Below, one piece after another: positions 39,083 through 47,831 of a stretch of DNA of 64,000 nucleotides. Both the position numbers and the translations under genes were made by a program. The number at the start of each line of letters is the position of its first letter. Within the stretch, counting starts at the first letter, position 1. Origin of the DNA: Actinopolyspora lacussalsi subsp. righensis (GTDB lineage Bacteria > Actinomycetota > Actinomycetes > Mycobacteriales > Pseudonocardiaceae); NCBI RefSeq assembly GCF_900116555.1, contig NZ_FPAT01000001.1, positions 740,613-804,612 on the forward strand, read 5' to 3'. The notes under the pieces are model-generated. The model was not told where the DNA came from. It searched no databases and saw only the letters and a program-made list of their open reading frames with translations.

Positions 39083-40141
39083 TCACTCCGGCAGTGGGCA
39101 GCCGGCCCGCTCGGCGGCGGCACGGGCGAAGTGATCCAGGAACCGGTTACCGGAAGTCTGCTCGGCGGGATCCTTCTCCCAGTGACTCGGATCGTCCTCA
39201 CTGGGGCCGTAGTAACGGAACGACACCGGCTCGCCGTGGCACATCACGTCGTACTCCGGCAACGAGTACTTCTCCGACTCGTGCCGCGCCTTCGCGAGCG
39301 GACCCTCGTACATCACGAAAGCCGACCTCGGCCTGCCGGGCACATCGCCATCCGTGGAATCAAGGTTCCCGGTCCGGATGTCACAGGTACTGATCAACCC
39401 ACTGGGCTGCGGCGTCCCCATCGCCCATTCCTCGCCCCGGTCCCACTCGTAATCGGGCAACAACGACCGTTTCACGAACGAACACGCCGTCCCCCGGAAC
39501 GGAGCATCGACCTCACTCGCCGCCAGCCGTCCCACCTCCGGGATCTCCGGCAGCTCACTCGGCAACGACAACGCGTTCGCCGACTCCGCACACCCGAACC
39601 GCGCACGCGCCTTGTTGGTCATATCCACCAACAACCGCGCCATCGCCAACCGCGCATCGGGATTGTCCAGCTCGGACGAATCGATACTGATTGAGCTTTT
39701 TTGGATGAGCGTTTTCGAGTCTCTGGAACAAGAAACATACAATCGCCCATAACCGTGAGTCACGAAACCCGGCAAATCACCGATCGGAATCAATAATGGA
39801 TCCGGCGGCCTGTATCCACCCGCAAGGTAAAGTTTCTCTTCGGGATACATGCTGAGATCCAGAGTGTTCAGTGCAACCGCGTGACAGCTCAGGGACGGGT
39901 CATCGACATCCACCTCGACATCGGAATCCTCGGGATTGGGAACACCCAGATCCGCTTCTTGGATCAAATCCACCATCAACCGTGGATCGGTCGTGCCATC
40001 GCATGACAAGTGCTCTGGCGGTGACCGCACCCACGTTGGAACCTCCGAATCGTCCCCCGCTCCCGAACAACCGCTGAGCACAAGCAGGGAGACCAAACAA
40101 CCGGTCGCCAATCGACTCCAACGCATGCGCATGCCCTTCAT
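39083..40141 (-). CDS. putative lipoprotein, unrecognised
   Basis: 352 aa from ATG 40141, overlapping the upstream stop by 4 bp (ATGA); ATGs 9 and 15 bases further in are alternatives. The N-terminus MKGMRMRWSRLATG is basic, then hydrophobic, with a lipobox LSGC. The mature part has several Cys (SCDG, LSCHAV, VSCSR, FGCAES, TACSF, STCD, VMCHG, AGCP), suggesting disulfides in an exported domain. It looks like the DUF3558-type surface lipoproteins of actinomycetes, but I cannot confirm that family. The middle (about 39680-39860) is visibly less GC-rich than neighbours. Coupled to the large ESX-like gene, it may be its immunity, receptor or anchoring partner. Confidence 0.75.
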   Translation of the reverse strand: MKGMRMRWSRLATGCLVSLLVLSGCSGAGDDSEVPTWVRSPPEHLSCDGTTDPRLMVDLIQEADLGVPNPEDSDVEVDVDDPSLSCHAVALNTLDLSMYPEEKLYLAGGYRPPDPLLIPIGDLPGFVTHGYGRLYVSCSRDSKTLIQKSSISIDSSELDNPDARLAMARLLVDMTNKARARFGCAESANALSLPSELPEIPEVGRLAASEVDAPFRGTACSFVKRSLLPDYEWDRGEEWAMGTPQPSGLISTCDIRTGNLDSTDGDVPGRPRSAFVMYEGPLAKARHESEKYSLPEYDVMCHGEPVSFRYYGPSEDDPSHWEKDPAEQTSGNRFLDHFARAAAERAGCPLPE

Positions 40142-42489
40142 TCGGTCTCGCTTACCGACACAGGTCGATGACCGGTAGAATCGGAGTATACTGCGGCACC
40201 GTTCTGATAAGTATTCTGCACGACTTGCTGATCGATACCGTAAGGACTGTTTTCGCTTATCCAAGTTCGAATATTTTCCGGCACACGTCCGTCAGAATTG
40301 ACGAGTCGGTTCGGGTTCTCGAGTTGCTCGGAGCCAGGGGAGATCGGCGGCGGGTCAACGTCGTCCTTCCACATCCGGTTCTCCCATAACACCTGGTTCA
40401 ACAGGTTACCCGCATCACTGGGACCGTCTTCTTTGATCTCTGCGGTATCCCTGGTCACGATGTTGGAGCTGTCCTGCTTGAGCTGCTCGGCGATCTGGTT
40501 GACGGCCTCGCCACCCACGGCACCTCCGACCGCACCCGCGGGCCCACCGACGGCACTGCTGGCTCCGGTTACTGCCCAGGAGGCCAGCGTGCCGCCCGCG
40601 TCGATCTTCGCGTTGTGCTCGGCATCATCGTCATCGTTGGCCTGGTCCACCGCGTAGGTACGGGCCTCGTCCAGCGCGCCGAACACGGAAGCCGACTCCT
40701 TAGCCACCGTTGCCATGTGGTCCCGCCGATCACCCATCGATCGACCGTCGTCGCCGGCGATCTCGTCGAGCCGCTGTCCGGTGTGCACCATGTTGGCGTC
40801 GCGCATCTGCGCGTAGGCCTCGGAATCGTAGGCCGCGGACCCCATCACCTTGTACACCTCGCCCTGGCTGAACCGAGGACTCATCTCTCCCGTCGTGCCC
40901 TTCGCCCACTTCGGGTCGTCCCCGTCCAGGTCCAGCGAACCGCTGCTGTTGGGGGACACGGCCCCCGAGTCGTGCACCGCCGGCATGTTGTGCGCGAGCA
41001 TGCGGCCGACGCTGTCGCGCATCGATTCCGGCACCGTTCCCTCGCCGGGATTCTTCATCGACTGCTCGGTGTTGGCCAATTCGTGCACCATCCCCGACAT
41101 CACGCGGGCCCCTTCCGCGGTGCCCTGCTGCTCGCCGAGGGTGGCCGACTCCAGCGCTTTGCCGAGCACGTCGTGCCCCAGTCCTTTTTCCCGCTCGTTG
41201 GGTGTGTAGTCGCTGCCCGGCCCCGGGTCGTGGTCGTAGGTGTCGACCGGCCAGTCCCGCTCGATCAGATAGCCCATGTGCCCGGTGTCCCGCGCGGGGT
41301 CGAAGAAGGAACCGGCGGCGTCGGGGCTGTGCTCCATCGCCGTCATCAGCCCCACGAGCGGGTCACCGCCTCGGCCGCGATCGTCGACGTGGTTGAGGTC
41401 GTTGCTCTGGATCCGGTCGAAGGTGTCCTCCTTGTCGGACTCGATCATCGCGTCCCCGACCGGGTTCAGGAAGTCAGCGGAGTACTCGCCGCTGTGCAGC
41501 AGCATCCCCAGCGCGCGGTAGCCGGTGTCCTCGTGGCTGCCGAGACCGAGGAATCCGGTGTCCCAGTTCTCCGACGCCCGCACGAGCCGCTTGCCGTAGG
41601 TCTCGGCACGGTTTTCGAGCTCGTCACCCGCCCCATCGCCGTGCAGGTCCTCGCCGAGGTAACGCCTGCCGGTCTCACTGGTTCCGGCCGCCAGCGTTTC
41701 GCCGAGGTTCCGCTGCAGCTCGCCGATCAGTTCGGAGCGGTTCGGACCGGATTCCCCGTTGTGACCGTCCCAGTGGGTCATCCCCATGTCCTGCAGGTGG
41801 TCGGTCAGTTTGAGCAGCTGTTTCGGCCGCACCCGCTCCAGGAACTCGCCCGCGAACGCGGGGTCCTGCCCGTTCTCCCGCAGCAGGCGGGCGAGTCGCT
41901 CGCCCTCCGCGAAGTCCAGTTCACCCGGCGGCTTCGCGGCCAGTTTGGCCGCCTGCTTGGCGGCCTGTTCCTGTTCGGCACGCTCCTCGCGCAGCACTTC
42001 GTCGAGATAGCCGAGTGATTCGTCGGCTTCGCCGAGCGCGCCTGCCGCGTCCTGATCCGCCTGTTCCGCCCTGGACAGCAACCCTTCGATCTCGGCGGCG
42101 TAGGACTCGTAGCGGGCCTGTTGGTCCTCGGGGTAGTCGATCCGACCGTCGGGGTGGATCGTCCAGTGCTCGCCCTCGTTGATCTCGTTTGACAGCCGCT
42201 CCAGGCGCGCCCGGCAGGTCTCGATCTCGGATGACGCTCGTTCCAGCGTCTCGGGGACCGACTCGATCCTGTCGAGGTACTCGCGCATCTTCTCGCGGAT
42301 GTGCTCGGCGTGGCCGGTTGCGGCGTTCTTGGCCTCACCGTGCCAGGCCTCCTCGTTGTCGAGCGGATCCCGCACCTCGGCATCGAAGTCGCCGAGAACC
42401 TTGTCGTACTTCTCGGCCAGCGATCTCCACGCCTCGGCGGCTCGGCTGATCGCCGACGGCTCGGCTTCCGTCAGCTGTCGGTAGTCCAC
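40138..42489 (-). CDS. large helical protein of an ESX/WXG100-linked pair
   Basis: 783 aa from GTG 42489, 5 bp after the stop of the WXG100-like gene. Residues 1-200 are highly alpha-helical and charged, resembling a WXG/LXG-type export domain (AEAWRSLAEKYDKVL, EEAWHGEAKNAATGHAEHI). Residues ~200-640 are Asp/Gly/His-rich, with repeated MLAHNMP and GYLIERDWPVD-type blocks. A Gly/Ala-rich hydrophobic stretch follows at ~650-680 (TLASWAVTGASSAVGGPAG), and the end is Asn/Pro-rich. It resembles large uncharacterised ESX-associated actinobacterial proteins. No known toxin motif is visible. The unit WXG-large protein-lipoprotein looks like one operon. Confidence 0.75.
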   Translation of the reverse strand: MDYRQLTEAEPSAISRAAEAWRSLAEKYDKVLGDFDAEVRDPLDNEEAWHGEAKNAATGHAEHIREKMREYLDRIESVPETLERASSEIETCRARLERLSNEINEGEHWTIHPDGRIDYPEDQQARYESYAAEIEGLLSRAEQADQDAAGALGEADESLGYLDEVLREERAEQEQAAKQAAKLAAKPPGELDFAEGERLARLLRENGQDPAFAGEFLERVRPKQLLKLTDHLQDMGMTHWDGHNGESGPNRSELIGELQRNLGETLAAGTSETGRRYLGEDLHGDGAGDELENRAETYGKRLVRASENWDTGFLGLGSHEDTGYRALGMLLHSGEYSADFLNPVGDAMIESDKEDTFDRIQSNDLNHVDDRGRGGDPLVGLMTAMEHSPDAAGSFFDPARDTGHMGYLIERDWPVDTYDHDPGPGSDYTPNEREKGLGHDVLGKALESATLGEQQGTAEGARVMSGMVHELANTEQSMKNPGEGTVPESMRDSVGRMLAHNMPAVHDSGAVSPNSSGSLDLDGDDPKWAKGTTGEMSPRFSQGEVYKVMGSAAYDSEAYAQMRDANMVHTGQRLDEIAGDDGRSMGDRRDHMATVAKESASVFGALDEARTYAVDQANDDDDAEHNAKIDAGGTLASWAVTGASSAVGGPAGAVGGAVGGEAVNQIAEQLKQDSSNIVTRDTAEIKEDGPSDAGNLLNQVLWENRMWKDDVDPPPISPGSEQLENPNRLVNSDGRVPENIRTWISENSPYGIDQQVVQNTYQNGAAVYSDSTGHRPVSVSETE

Positions 42490-42494
42490 GGCGC

Positions 42495-42815
42495 TCAGAC
42501 ACCCACCCCTCGGAGCTTCGCGACCGCCCACTCGTCGGTTTCCTCGTAGTTCCGGGCCGCTGCCGTCAGCCTGTCGCCCATGTCGTCGAGCCAGCGGCCG
42601 AATCCCTCGACGTTGTGCTCGCAGCTGGACTGCAGCCGTTCCAGCGCGGCCGCGAACGCCCAGTCACCGTGGGTCCGAACGGCCGCGGCGGAGCCCTCGG
42701 CCGTGGCACGCTTCAGTTCGAGCAACCTCTCACCCAGATCGGCGGATCTCCTGCCGATCTTCGTCAACTCCTCGGGATGGACGGCGTAACGACCACCAGC
42801 CGCGGAACTCCCCAT
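42495..42815 (-). CDS. WXG100/ESAT-6-like protein
   Basis: 106 aa, almost wholly helical. Two helices flank a turn where GDWAF replaces a canonical WXG, and the tail FGRWLDDMGDRLTAAARNYEETDEWA carries the Y-x-x-x-D/E-type export signal of ESX substrates. It is probably secreted by a type VII system encoded elsewhere, possibly as a partner of the next gene's N-terminal helical domain. First gene of the operon; divergent from the membrane-protein gene at 43104 with a 288-bp spacer that shows no other gene. Confidence 0.8.
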   Translation of the reverse strand: MGSSAAGGRYAVHPEELTKIGRRSADLGERLLELKRATAEGSAAAVRTHGDWAFAAALERLQSSCEHNVEGFGRWLDDMGDRLTAAARNYEETDEWAVAKLRGVGV

Positions 42816-43103
42816 ATCGAGCCCCCAAGGAAAACCACACAGCGCTGTCGCGGACCGCGAAATTACCGACGTCCCACGAGATCGTCACTCCGAAGTGAGT
42901 GATCGCATACGGCGCGCGACGGGGCGATCGAGCTATGCCGGGTGCCTACTGGTTGTCCCGTGGCGGACCCGCGCGACCGGGCGGACATCGGACCGTGCGG
43001 CGACGGCGTGTCGCCGGCGCGGAAGTGACTGGTCACGGCCTCGGTTCCCGCCATCCGGTAGCATTCGTTGCTGTTCGGTGCCGGTCGTCCGAGAGAGTGA
43101 GCA

Positions 43104-43766
43104 GTGCCAGCCACAGTCGCGGAACGCGAAGAAACGCATTCCGATCGTTCGCTCGCGAAATCGACGGGTGTCCAGTTGGGAATCGTGGTGTCGGGAATGT
43201 TCTCCGGCGGGTTGGCCGCGGTTTCCTACTACGTGGCCGGGTTGGAGTGGCTGGCGCACGGTTTTCTGATCTGGATCGTGCTGGGAGTGACGACCACTGC
43301 GGGGCACACGCTGCGAACGGCGGTCCGCCGGGCGTCGACGGCGCTGCTGAGCGGTGTGCTGGTGTTCTACCTCGGCAAGCAGTGGGTGTACGTGCTGGAG
43401 TACGCCGGGGCGGAGTACTCGGTCGATCCGAAACGAATGGCCGCCTGGTTGGCTGTCGCGGTACTGGCGGGTGTCACCTGCGGAACGGTGTTCCGACACA
43501 TCGGACGGGAGGGCTGGTCGGCCGCGATCGCCACGACCACCGCCATCGGGCTGTTGTTCGGCGACGCCGCGCGGGAGCTCTACCCCACGCTCAGCGCCGA
43601 TCCCGTGTTCCTGGTGTGCACCCTGCTGGTCGTACTGGTGATCCTGCTGCTGGCGGTGGTGTCGAAGCGGCAGTTCGGCAGGATCGTGCTGATGGCGCTG
43701 CCGTGCGCCGGTTTCGGACTGGCCCTGCTACTGGCCGCGGAACTGCTCGAACGCCTCACCTGGTAG
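43104..43766 (+). CDS. multi-pass membrane protein, unrecognised
   Basis: 220 aa from GTG 43104. Six hydrophobic segments: LGIVVSGMFSGGLAAVSYYVA, FLIWIVLGVTTTAGH, ALLSGVLVFYLG, WLAVAVLAGVTCG, AIATTTAIGLLFG and the C-terminal pair LLVVLVILLLAVV / FGLALLLAAEL. It has a polar N-terminal tail and no catalytic motif that I can see. It may be of the DUF6518 type, a weak guess. It lies between two ESX-linked gene groups and precedes a small cytosolic protein gene. Confidence 0.75.
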   Translation: MPATVAEREETHSDRSLAKSTGVQLGIVVSGMFSGGLAAVSYYVAGLEWLAHGFLIWIVLGVTTTAGHTLRTAVRRASTALLSGVLVFYLGKQWVYVLEYAGAEYSVDPKRMAAWLAVAVLAGVTCGTVFRHIGREGWSAAIATTTAIGLLFGDAARELYPTLSADPVFLVCTLLVVLVILLLAVVSKRQFGRIVLMALPCAGFGLALLLAAELLERLTW

Positions 43767-43865
43767 TGGAGCTTCGTCGTCCGAACCGTGGCGCGGCCGG
43801 AGCGCGGAAAGATTCGCGGACGACCGCGATCGCCGCGCAGCCGTATTCCGTGGCACGATCGGGGA

Positions 43866-44255
43866 ATGGACGAGGCAGCCGGTGGGGATGAACAGGACGA
43901 CATCACGCCTTCCGGTACCGATGCCGGTGAAGAGCAGGACGCCGGTAACAGCGACTACGGCGAGATGCTGCGCAGCCATTCGGCGGGTTGGCGACTGCTG
44001 GCCGAGCGGATGCACCCGGACCAACAGCCCGAGTTGGACAGACTGGACGAGATCGGCATGGGCAGCACCCTGTTGCGTGATCTCCTCGACGGGTTCCGGC
44101 AGCAGGCGCTGCTGCTGCACAGCACCATCTCCGCCCAGGCACGTGCCTACGAGGAGATGATCGAGGCGGGCGGGCCGGACGATCCCGAGGCATACGAGAA
44201 CTACCGCCGGACGACCGAGTTCCTCAACGAGTTGCTACCCGGTGGCAAGCACTGA
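43866..44255 (+). CDS. small acidic helical protein, unrecognised
   Basis: 129 aa from ATG 43866; upstream in-frame codons are Arg-rich and look non-coding. The first ~30 residues are acidic and disordered (GDEQDDITPSG...GEEQDAGN). Residues 40-125 are predicted helices with Leu/Met heptads (LRDLLDGFRQQALLLHSTISAQ) and a YENYRRTTEFLNELL end. There is no WXG or signal. Its location between ESX-linked genes suggests a cytosolic partner. The last 15 bases, including the stop, are duplicated just downstream. Confidence 0.7.
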   Translation: MDEAAGGDEQDDITPSGTDAGEEQDAGNSDYGEMLRSHSAGWRLLAERMHPDQQPELDRLDEIGMGSTLLRDLLDGFRQQALLLHSTISAQARAYEEMIEAGGPDDPEAYENYRRTTEFLNELLPGGKH

Positions 44256-44273
44256 CTGGGTGGCAAGCACTGA
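44241..44273 (+). repeat. 15-bp direct duplication spanning a stop codon
   Basis: GGTGGCAAGCACTGA occurs at 44241-44255 and again at 44259-44273, separated by CTG, giving an 18-bp repeat unit. The first copy encodes the last four residues and stop of the preceding gene. This looks like a recent slippage duplication. Confidence 0.8.
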
Positions 44274-44357
44274 ACGAACCCGAGCACCGCGCGCTCCGGT
44301 GGCCACGGCTCCAGCGGTGAGGACTCCCGTGGTGACGGCTCCTACGGGCCGAACGGC

Positions 44358-45182
44358 TCACCGGATCTCGGCCACCAGCTCCTCGATCTTGCCGCCGAGT
44401 GCCCGCGCGTCCACCGGGGTGAGCGCGTATACCCGCTCCCCGGTGTTTCCTCGCTCGTTGTGGTCGAGATAGCGCCCGTCCGGTTCGACGTTGTCGAACC
44501 AGCGCACCACCCGGGAGCGGGTGACCCGGCCGTTGCGGTCCCGGACGTTCGCGGCGAGCTGGCCAGCCCGGAGGTGTTCGGCCGCGCCGAGCGCGCGGTA
44601 GAGCGCCAACTGCCGGTCGCCGCTGCCACCACCGGAGGAACCCGCGGCGGGACGGAGCAAACCGTGCGACTCGGAGTCCGTTTCGGATTCCTGCCCGGGG
44701 AAGGAACTCTCGGGGACTCGTGCCGGCCCCTGGTTGCCGGGCGGTGCCGGGGGGAGCGTGGGCAGCAGCGCCTGGGACAGGCTCACTCGATCGTGGAGTT
44801 CGACGGTGAGCGGACCACCGTAGCGTTCGGTCTCCCCCGGCGGTTGCACGCCGAGCACCACCTGATTGCCAACGGTCACCGCGGCGACCGTGCGCCACAT
44901 CGGGTGCTCGCCGAACCTCGGCAACCACATCGAGTCGACCCACAGGTAGGGCTTCGCCAGCACGGCCAACGCGTGCGCGAGGCCGGGCTCCACCTCGTCG
45001 TCGACGATCAGCCCTTCGGAACGCATGGTTTCGTACTCGCGCTTGCCCACCTCGGCGAACTGCTGCCGGGTGTGGGTGAAGGGCTCCACTTCCAGCGGCA
45101 GCGTCAGATCGTCCAGTCCGAGATAGCTGTGCAAGAAGTACAGGTGCAGCGGGTGCAACTGCCAACGGCCCGTGACGGCCAC
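44358..45182 (-). CDS. espG: EspG-family ESX secretion-associated chaperone
   Basis: 274 aa from GTG 45182 behind GGAGAGGA. The LHLYFLHSYLGLDDLTLPLEV start, the PYLWVDSMWLPRF and AAVTVGNQVVLGVQPPGE segments and the mixed alpha/beta pattern match EspG proteins, cytosolic chaperones that bind PPE proteins and deliver them to the type VII machinery. It lies directly downstream of a PPE-like gene (64-bp gap) and of a PE-like gene, the classical PE-PPE-EspG order. Upstream extensions of the frame are antisense to the PPE Gly-rich tail. Confidence 0.88.
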   Translation of the reverse strand: MAVTGRWQLHPLHLYFLHSYLGLDDLTLPLEVEPFTHTRQQFAEVGKREYETMRSEGLIVDDEVEPGLAHALAVLAKPYLWVDSMWLPRFGEHPMWRTVAAVTVGNQVVLGVQPPGETERYGGPLTVELHDRVSLSQALLPTLPPAPPGNQGPARVPESSFPGQESETDSESHGLLRPAAGSSGGGSGDRQLALYRALGAAEHLRAGQLAANVRDRNGRVTRSRVVRWFDNVEPDGRYLDHNERGNTGERVYALTPVDARALGGKIEELVAEIR

Positions 45183-45246
45183 GGTGTTCCTCTCCTGCCG
45201 GGGTGCGCCCGGGATCCGTGGTGGTCCGGACGCACCGTCGCTGCTG

Positions 45247-46746
45247 TCACTCGATGACCGGTGGGGCGGTTCTGGGCATGTCGTTGAACCACACGTCCTC
45301 CCACTCCTCCAACCAGCTGGGACGCTCGTGTTCCTGGTCCTCCTCGCTGCCCTGACCACGACCGCCGGGCGCGCCCGCCATCGGCGCGCGTCCGCCTCCG
45401 GCACGTCCCGAGGTGGCGCCGGTGGCCGCGGTTCCGGGGGCCGACGAGCCACCCCGGACCGGGGCACTCCCCGCGCGGCCCCCCGGGCCCGGAGTGCTGC
45501 CGCCACGTCCCGAGGTCGAGGGCGTTCCGCCACCCGCTCCCCCACCGACGTAGCCACCGACTCCGCCGACACCTCCGACGCCGCCCGCGCCACGTCCGGC
45601 TGCGCCACCGCCCGCACCGGTACCGCCCGCGGCTCCCGGCCCGCCCGGGGTGGCGGAGCCACCGGGTCCGGATGTCCATGCCGACTCGCTGCCGGCGGAT
45701 CCGTTGGAGTAGTCGCCCGAGCCCGGGGACTGTCCCGGACCGAAGCCGCTCCCGTTCTGGCCCGGCAGTGAACCGCCGTTGCCGGGACCACCGGAACCGG
45801 ATCCAACGCCCCCACCGGAACCGCCGTTCCCCTGACCGGCACCGGAGTAACCACCGGGCACGTTGCCCTGGCCGGTACGCCCCGGTGGCACGGCCGGCGG
45901 CACCGCAGGTGGTTCGTTTCCGGAGGGAGTGGCGGGCGGGGTAGCGGGATCGCCGTTCAGCTGCCGGTAGGTGGGAACGGTGGAGTCCACGTCCTGGTAG
46001 GTCGCGCTCAGCACCCGGTTCATCGTCTCCTGGGCGTGACGCTCCTCCTGCTGGCGTTCCTGCTGCTGGCGCTTCGCGTCCTGCCCCGCGCCGTCGGGGC
46101 CGCCCGCTATACCCGCGATCAGAGACCGGCTCACGTTGTAATCACGCGGCGGCGGCACCATCTCCTTGACCTGGCCCGCGGCCGTACCGGCCTGCTCGAT
46201 CTTGTTGCCGGTCAGCCGGAAGCACTCGCCGCTGCCGCTGGCCCAGGTGGCCAGTGGTTGCGCGGACTGCTTGGCCGTCTCGGCCGCCTGCCCGGACCAG
46301 CCACTGTCGATCGCCTTGGCGGAGTCATTCTGCAGTCTTGCACCGAGCTCGTTCAGTTTGCCGCCGATGTCGCGCCAGGCCTCGCCCACGGCCTTCGCGT
46401 CGGAGTGGCTCAGCGTGTTCTGGTTGGTGTCGTAGATCTTCTTGTGATCGTAGGACTGCCAGTTCTCGTGCTGCTTGATGGACTGCGGGTCGTATCCGGC
46501 AGGGGCGTCCAGCTTCCGATTGCGCTCTTCGAGCTCCTGCCGCTGCTGCTCGCCCTGCTGCTCGGCGGCCTCGGCCTGTTCCTGCTGCTGGTTCTCGGCA
46601 CGCGTGTCGTAGCCGAGCAACTTACCGACGTCGTCGCGCACCATTCCCGGGATGTCATTGATGGCCCCGGGAAGGTCCTTCATCACGTCGCCGATGGCCT
46701 CGTCCGCCGACCCCATCTTCTCGTCCAACCAGGATCCGAATCCCAT
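45247..46746 (-). CDS. PPE/WXG-like ESX substrate with Gly-rich tail
   Basis: 499 aa. Residues 1-70 are polar with Gln/Glu repeats (QQEQAEAAEQQGEQQ). Residues ~85-190 form the helical PPE-like core with DAKAVGEAWRDIGGKL, a GWSGQAAETA turn in the WXG position and ATWASGSGECF. From ~265 to 470 the chain is Gly/Ser/Pro low-complexity. The end is a conserved-looking acidic motif PSWLEEWEDVWFND. This architecture is common for exported PPE-like proteins in Pseudonocardiales. It is downstream of the PE-like gene and upstream of espG. Confidence 0.82.
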   Translation of the reverse strand: MGFGSWLDEKMGSADEAIGDVMKDLPGAINDIPGMVRDDVGKLLGYDTRAENQQQEQAEAAEQQGEQQRQELEERNRKLDAPAGYDPQSIKQHENWQSYDHKKIYDTNQNTLSHSDAKAVGEAWRDIGGKLNELGARLQNDSAKAIDSGWSGQAAETAKQSAQPLATWASGSGECFRLTGNKIEQAGTAAGQVKEMVPPPRDYNVSRSLIAGIAGGPDGAGQDAKRQQQERQQEERHAQETMNRVLSATYQDVDSTVPTYRQLNGDPATPPATPSGNEPPAVPPAVPPGRTGQGNVPGGYSGAGQGNGGSGGGVGSGSGGPGNGGSLPGQNGSGFGPGQSPGSGDYSNGSAGSESAWTSGPGGSATPGGPGAAGGTGAGGGAAGRGAGGVGGVGGVGGYVGGGAGGGTPSTSGRGGSTPGPGGRAGSAPVRGGSSAPGTAATGATSGRAGGGRAPMAGAPGGRGQGSEEDQEHERPSWLEEWEDVWFNDMPRTAPPVIE

Positions 46747-46758
46747 GACAGCGCCCCC

Positions 46759-47159
46759 TTACGCCGGTTCCGGAACGTTCGGCTCTACCTTCTTCGCGAT
46801 CTCCAACGCCTTGGCGCACTCGTCGCTGCGCCTTACGCCGCGTCTCATCGACGAACTGTCCCAACAGATCCGCCCGCTCCGGTGGAACCGTTAGCTGCCT
46901 TCTGCCCGAACTCGTTCGCCAGCTGCTGTCCCGAGAGGTACTCACCCAACCCCGGTACCTGTTGCAATCCGGTTGCGGAGTCAGCGAGCCGATCAGCTTC
47001 CAAAGCTTCGCGCTCATACACAGCAGCGGCACTGTCGGCCGCCTGCGGCTCCACGGTCAGCTGCCCTACCGAGATCTGCTGCTGGATCCAGGAGTTCTCC
47101 TCGCGAATGACCCCCAGAGCAGCACTCGCGCCCGTGAACCCAGCGGTCTCGTCCGCCAT
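46759..47159 (-). pseudogene. PE-like ESX gene with two single-base insertions near its 3' end
   Basis: From ATG 47159 the frame is sound (ADETAGFTGASAALG... LGEYLSGQQLANEF) but stops at 46845 after an atypical GGSVGTVRR. Removing one G in a GCGGGCGG run near 46872-46875 restores TGAADLLGQFVDETRRKAQ. Removing one A near 46821-46826 then restores RECAKALEIAKKVEPNVPEPA with a TAA at 46759, only 12 bp before the PPE-like gene. The repaired protein would be ~132 aa and helical to the end. So the gene is either a recent pseudogene or carries assembly errors. As sequenced it yields a 104-aa product. It is the PE-like partner of the PPE/EspG pair downstream. Confidence 0.7.
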
Positions 47160-47281
47160 CACAGCCCCTTCCAGCTCCGAACAAGCTCACCGCAACCGAT
47201 GCCACCCCGACCGGACGATCACTCTAACCCACGGGTAAGTCCGTCCTCCCGCAAACCGACAAACCCGACCAGTGACCCGCA

Positions 47282-47479
47282 TCACCGCACTGAACTCGAC
47301 AGGCTCGCCAGGAACTCGGCCCACCGATGGCGATCCACCACCAGCACCCCGGCGTTCGGGGCCTTCGAGTCCCGCACTGCTATCGCACCGGACAAGGTGG
47401 TCACCTCCACGCAGTTGCCGTTGCCGCCGCTGTAACTACTCCGACGCCAGTACCTCGTGGACGGTTCCATCGCATTCAT
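47282..47479 (-). CDS. DUF397 protein (copy 1)
   Basis: 65 aa from ATG 47479. It has the DUF397 pattern WRRSSYSGGNGNCVEV, then AVRDSKAPNAGVLVVDRHRWAEFL. DUF397 proteins accompany DUF5753 helix-turn-helix regulators across actinomycetes, in pairs that behave like toxin-antitoxin or developmental regulators (BldB/WhiJ context). A second copy lies 160 bp upstream. The longer frame upstream of 47479 lacks the family pattern. Confidence 0.88.
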   Translation of the reverse strand: MNAMEPSTRYWRRSSYSGGNGNCVEVTTLSGAIAVRDSKAPNAGVLVVDRHRWAEFLASLSSSVR

Positions 47480-47639
47480 CGACGCCACCACATCGCGAGA
47501 GCTCGGGTTCAGGAGAGGCAGCGCTCCGCAGGACTCACCGAACCGGAACGCGGCGCAAGAGGTCACTACCCGAGTTCACAAGTACCACTGGGCCCCTGGT
47601 GAAGTCATCAGCCGTACCGGTGACAGAGCGCCCCGCGAC

Positions 47640-47831
47640 TCATTTCGACAGCTTGGCCACGAACTCGGCCCAGCGGCGACGGTCCACCACCAGCACTCCA
47701 GCATCCGGGGCCTTCGAGTCCCGCATCATCACCTGGACTTCGCCCACGAACGCCACCTCCACACACGCTCCCTGGTTCATGCTGCGAGAGGATTTCTTCC
47801 ATCGAGCGGCGGACGTGTCCCGCATAATCAC
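47640..47831 (-). CDS. DUF397 protein (copy 2)
   Basis: 63 aa. WKKSSRSMNQGACVEVAFVG and MMRDSKAPDAGVLVVDRRRWAEFV mark the family. It begins within the end of the DUF5753 regulator gene (4-bp overlap), so it is the direct partner of that regulator. About half identical to copy 1, consistent with tandem duplication. Confidence 0.9.
   Translation of the reverse strand: MIMRDTSAARWKKSSRSMNQGACVEVAFVGEVQVMMRDSKAPDAGVLVVDRRRWAEFVAKLSK

Noticed and set aside
43147..43172. R1-like string GCTCGCGAAATCGACGG
   Set aside because: It lies inside the membrane-protein coding region and lacks the left arm and loop pairing of R1.
45420..45870. Dense GC-rich repetitive stretch with many small palindromes
   Set aside because: It is the Gly-rich low-complexity tail of the PPE-like protein, not a separate repeat element.
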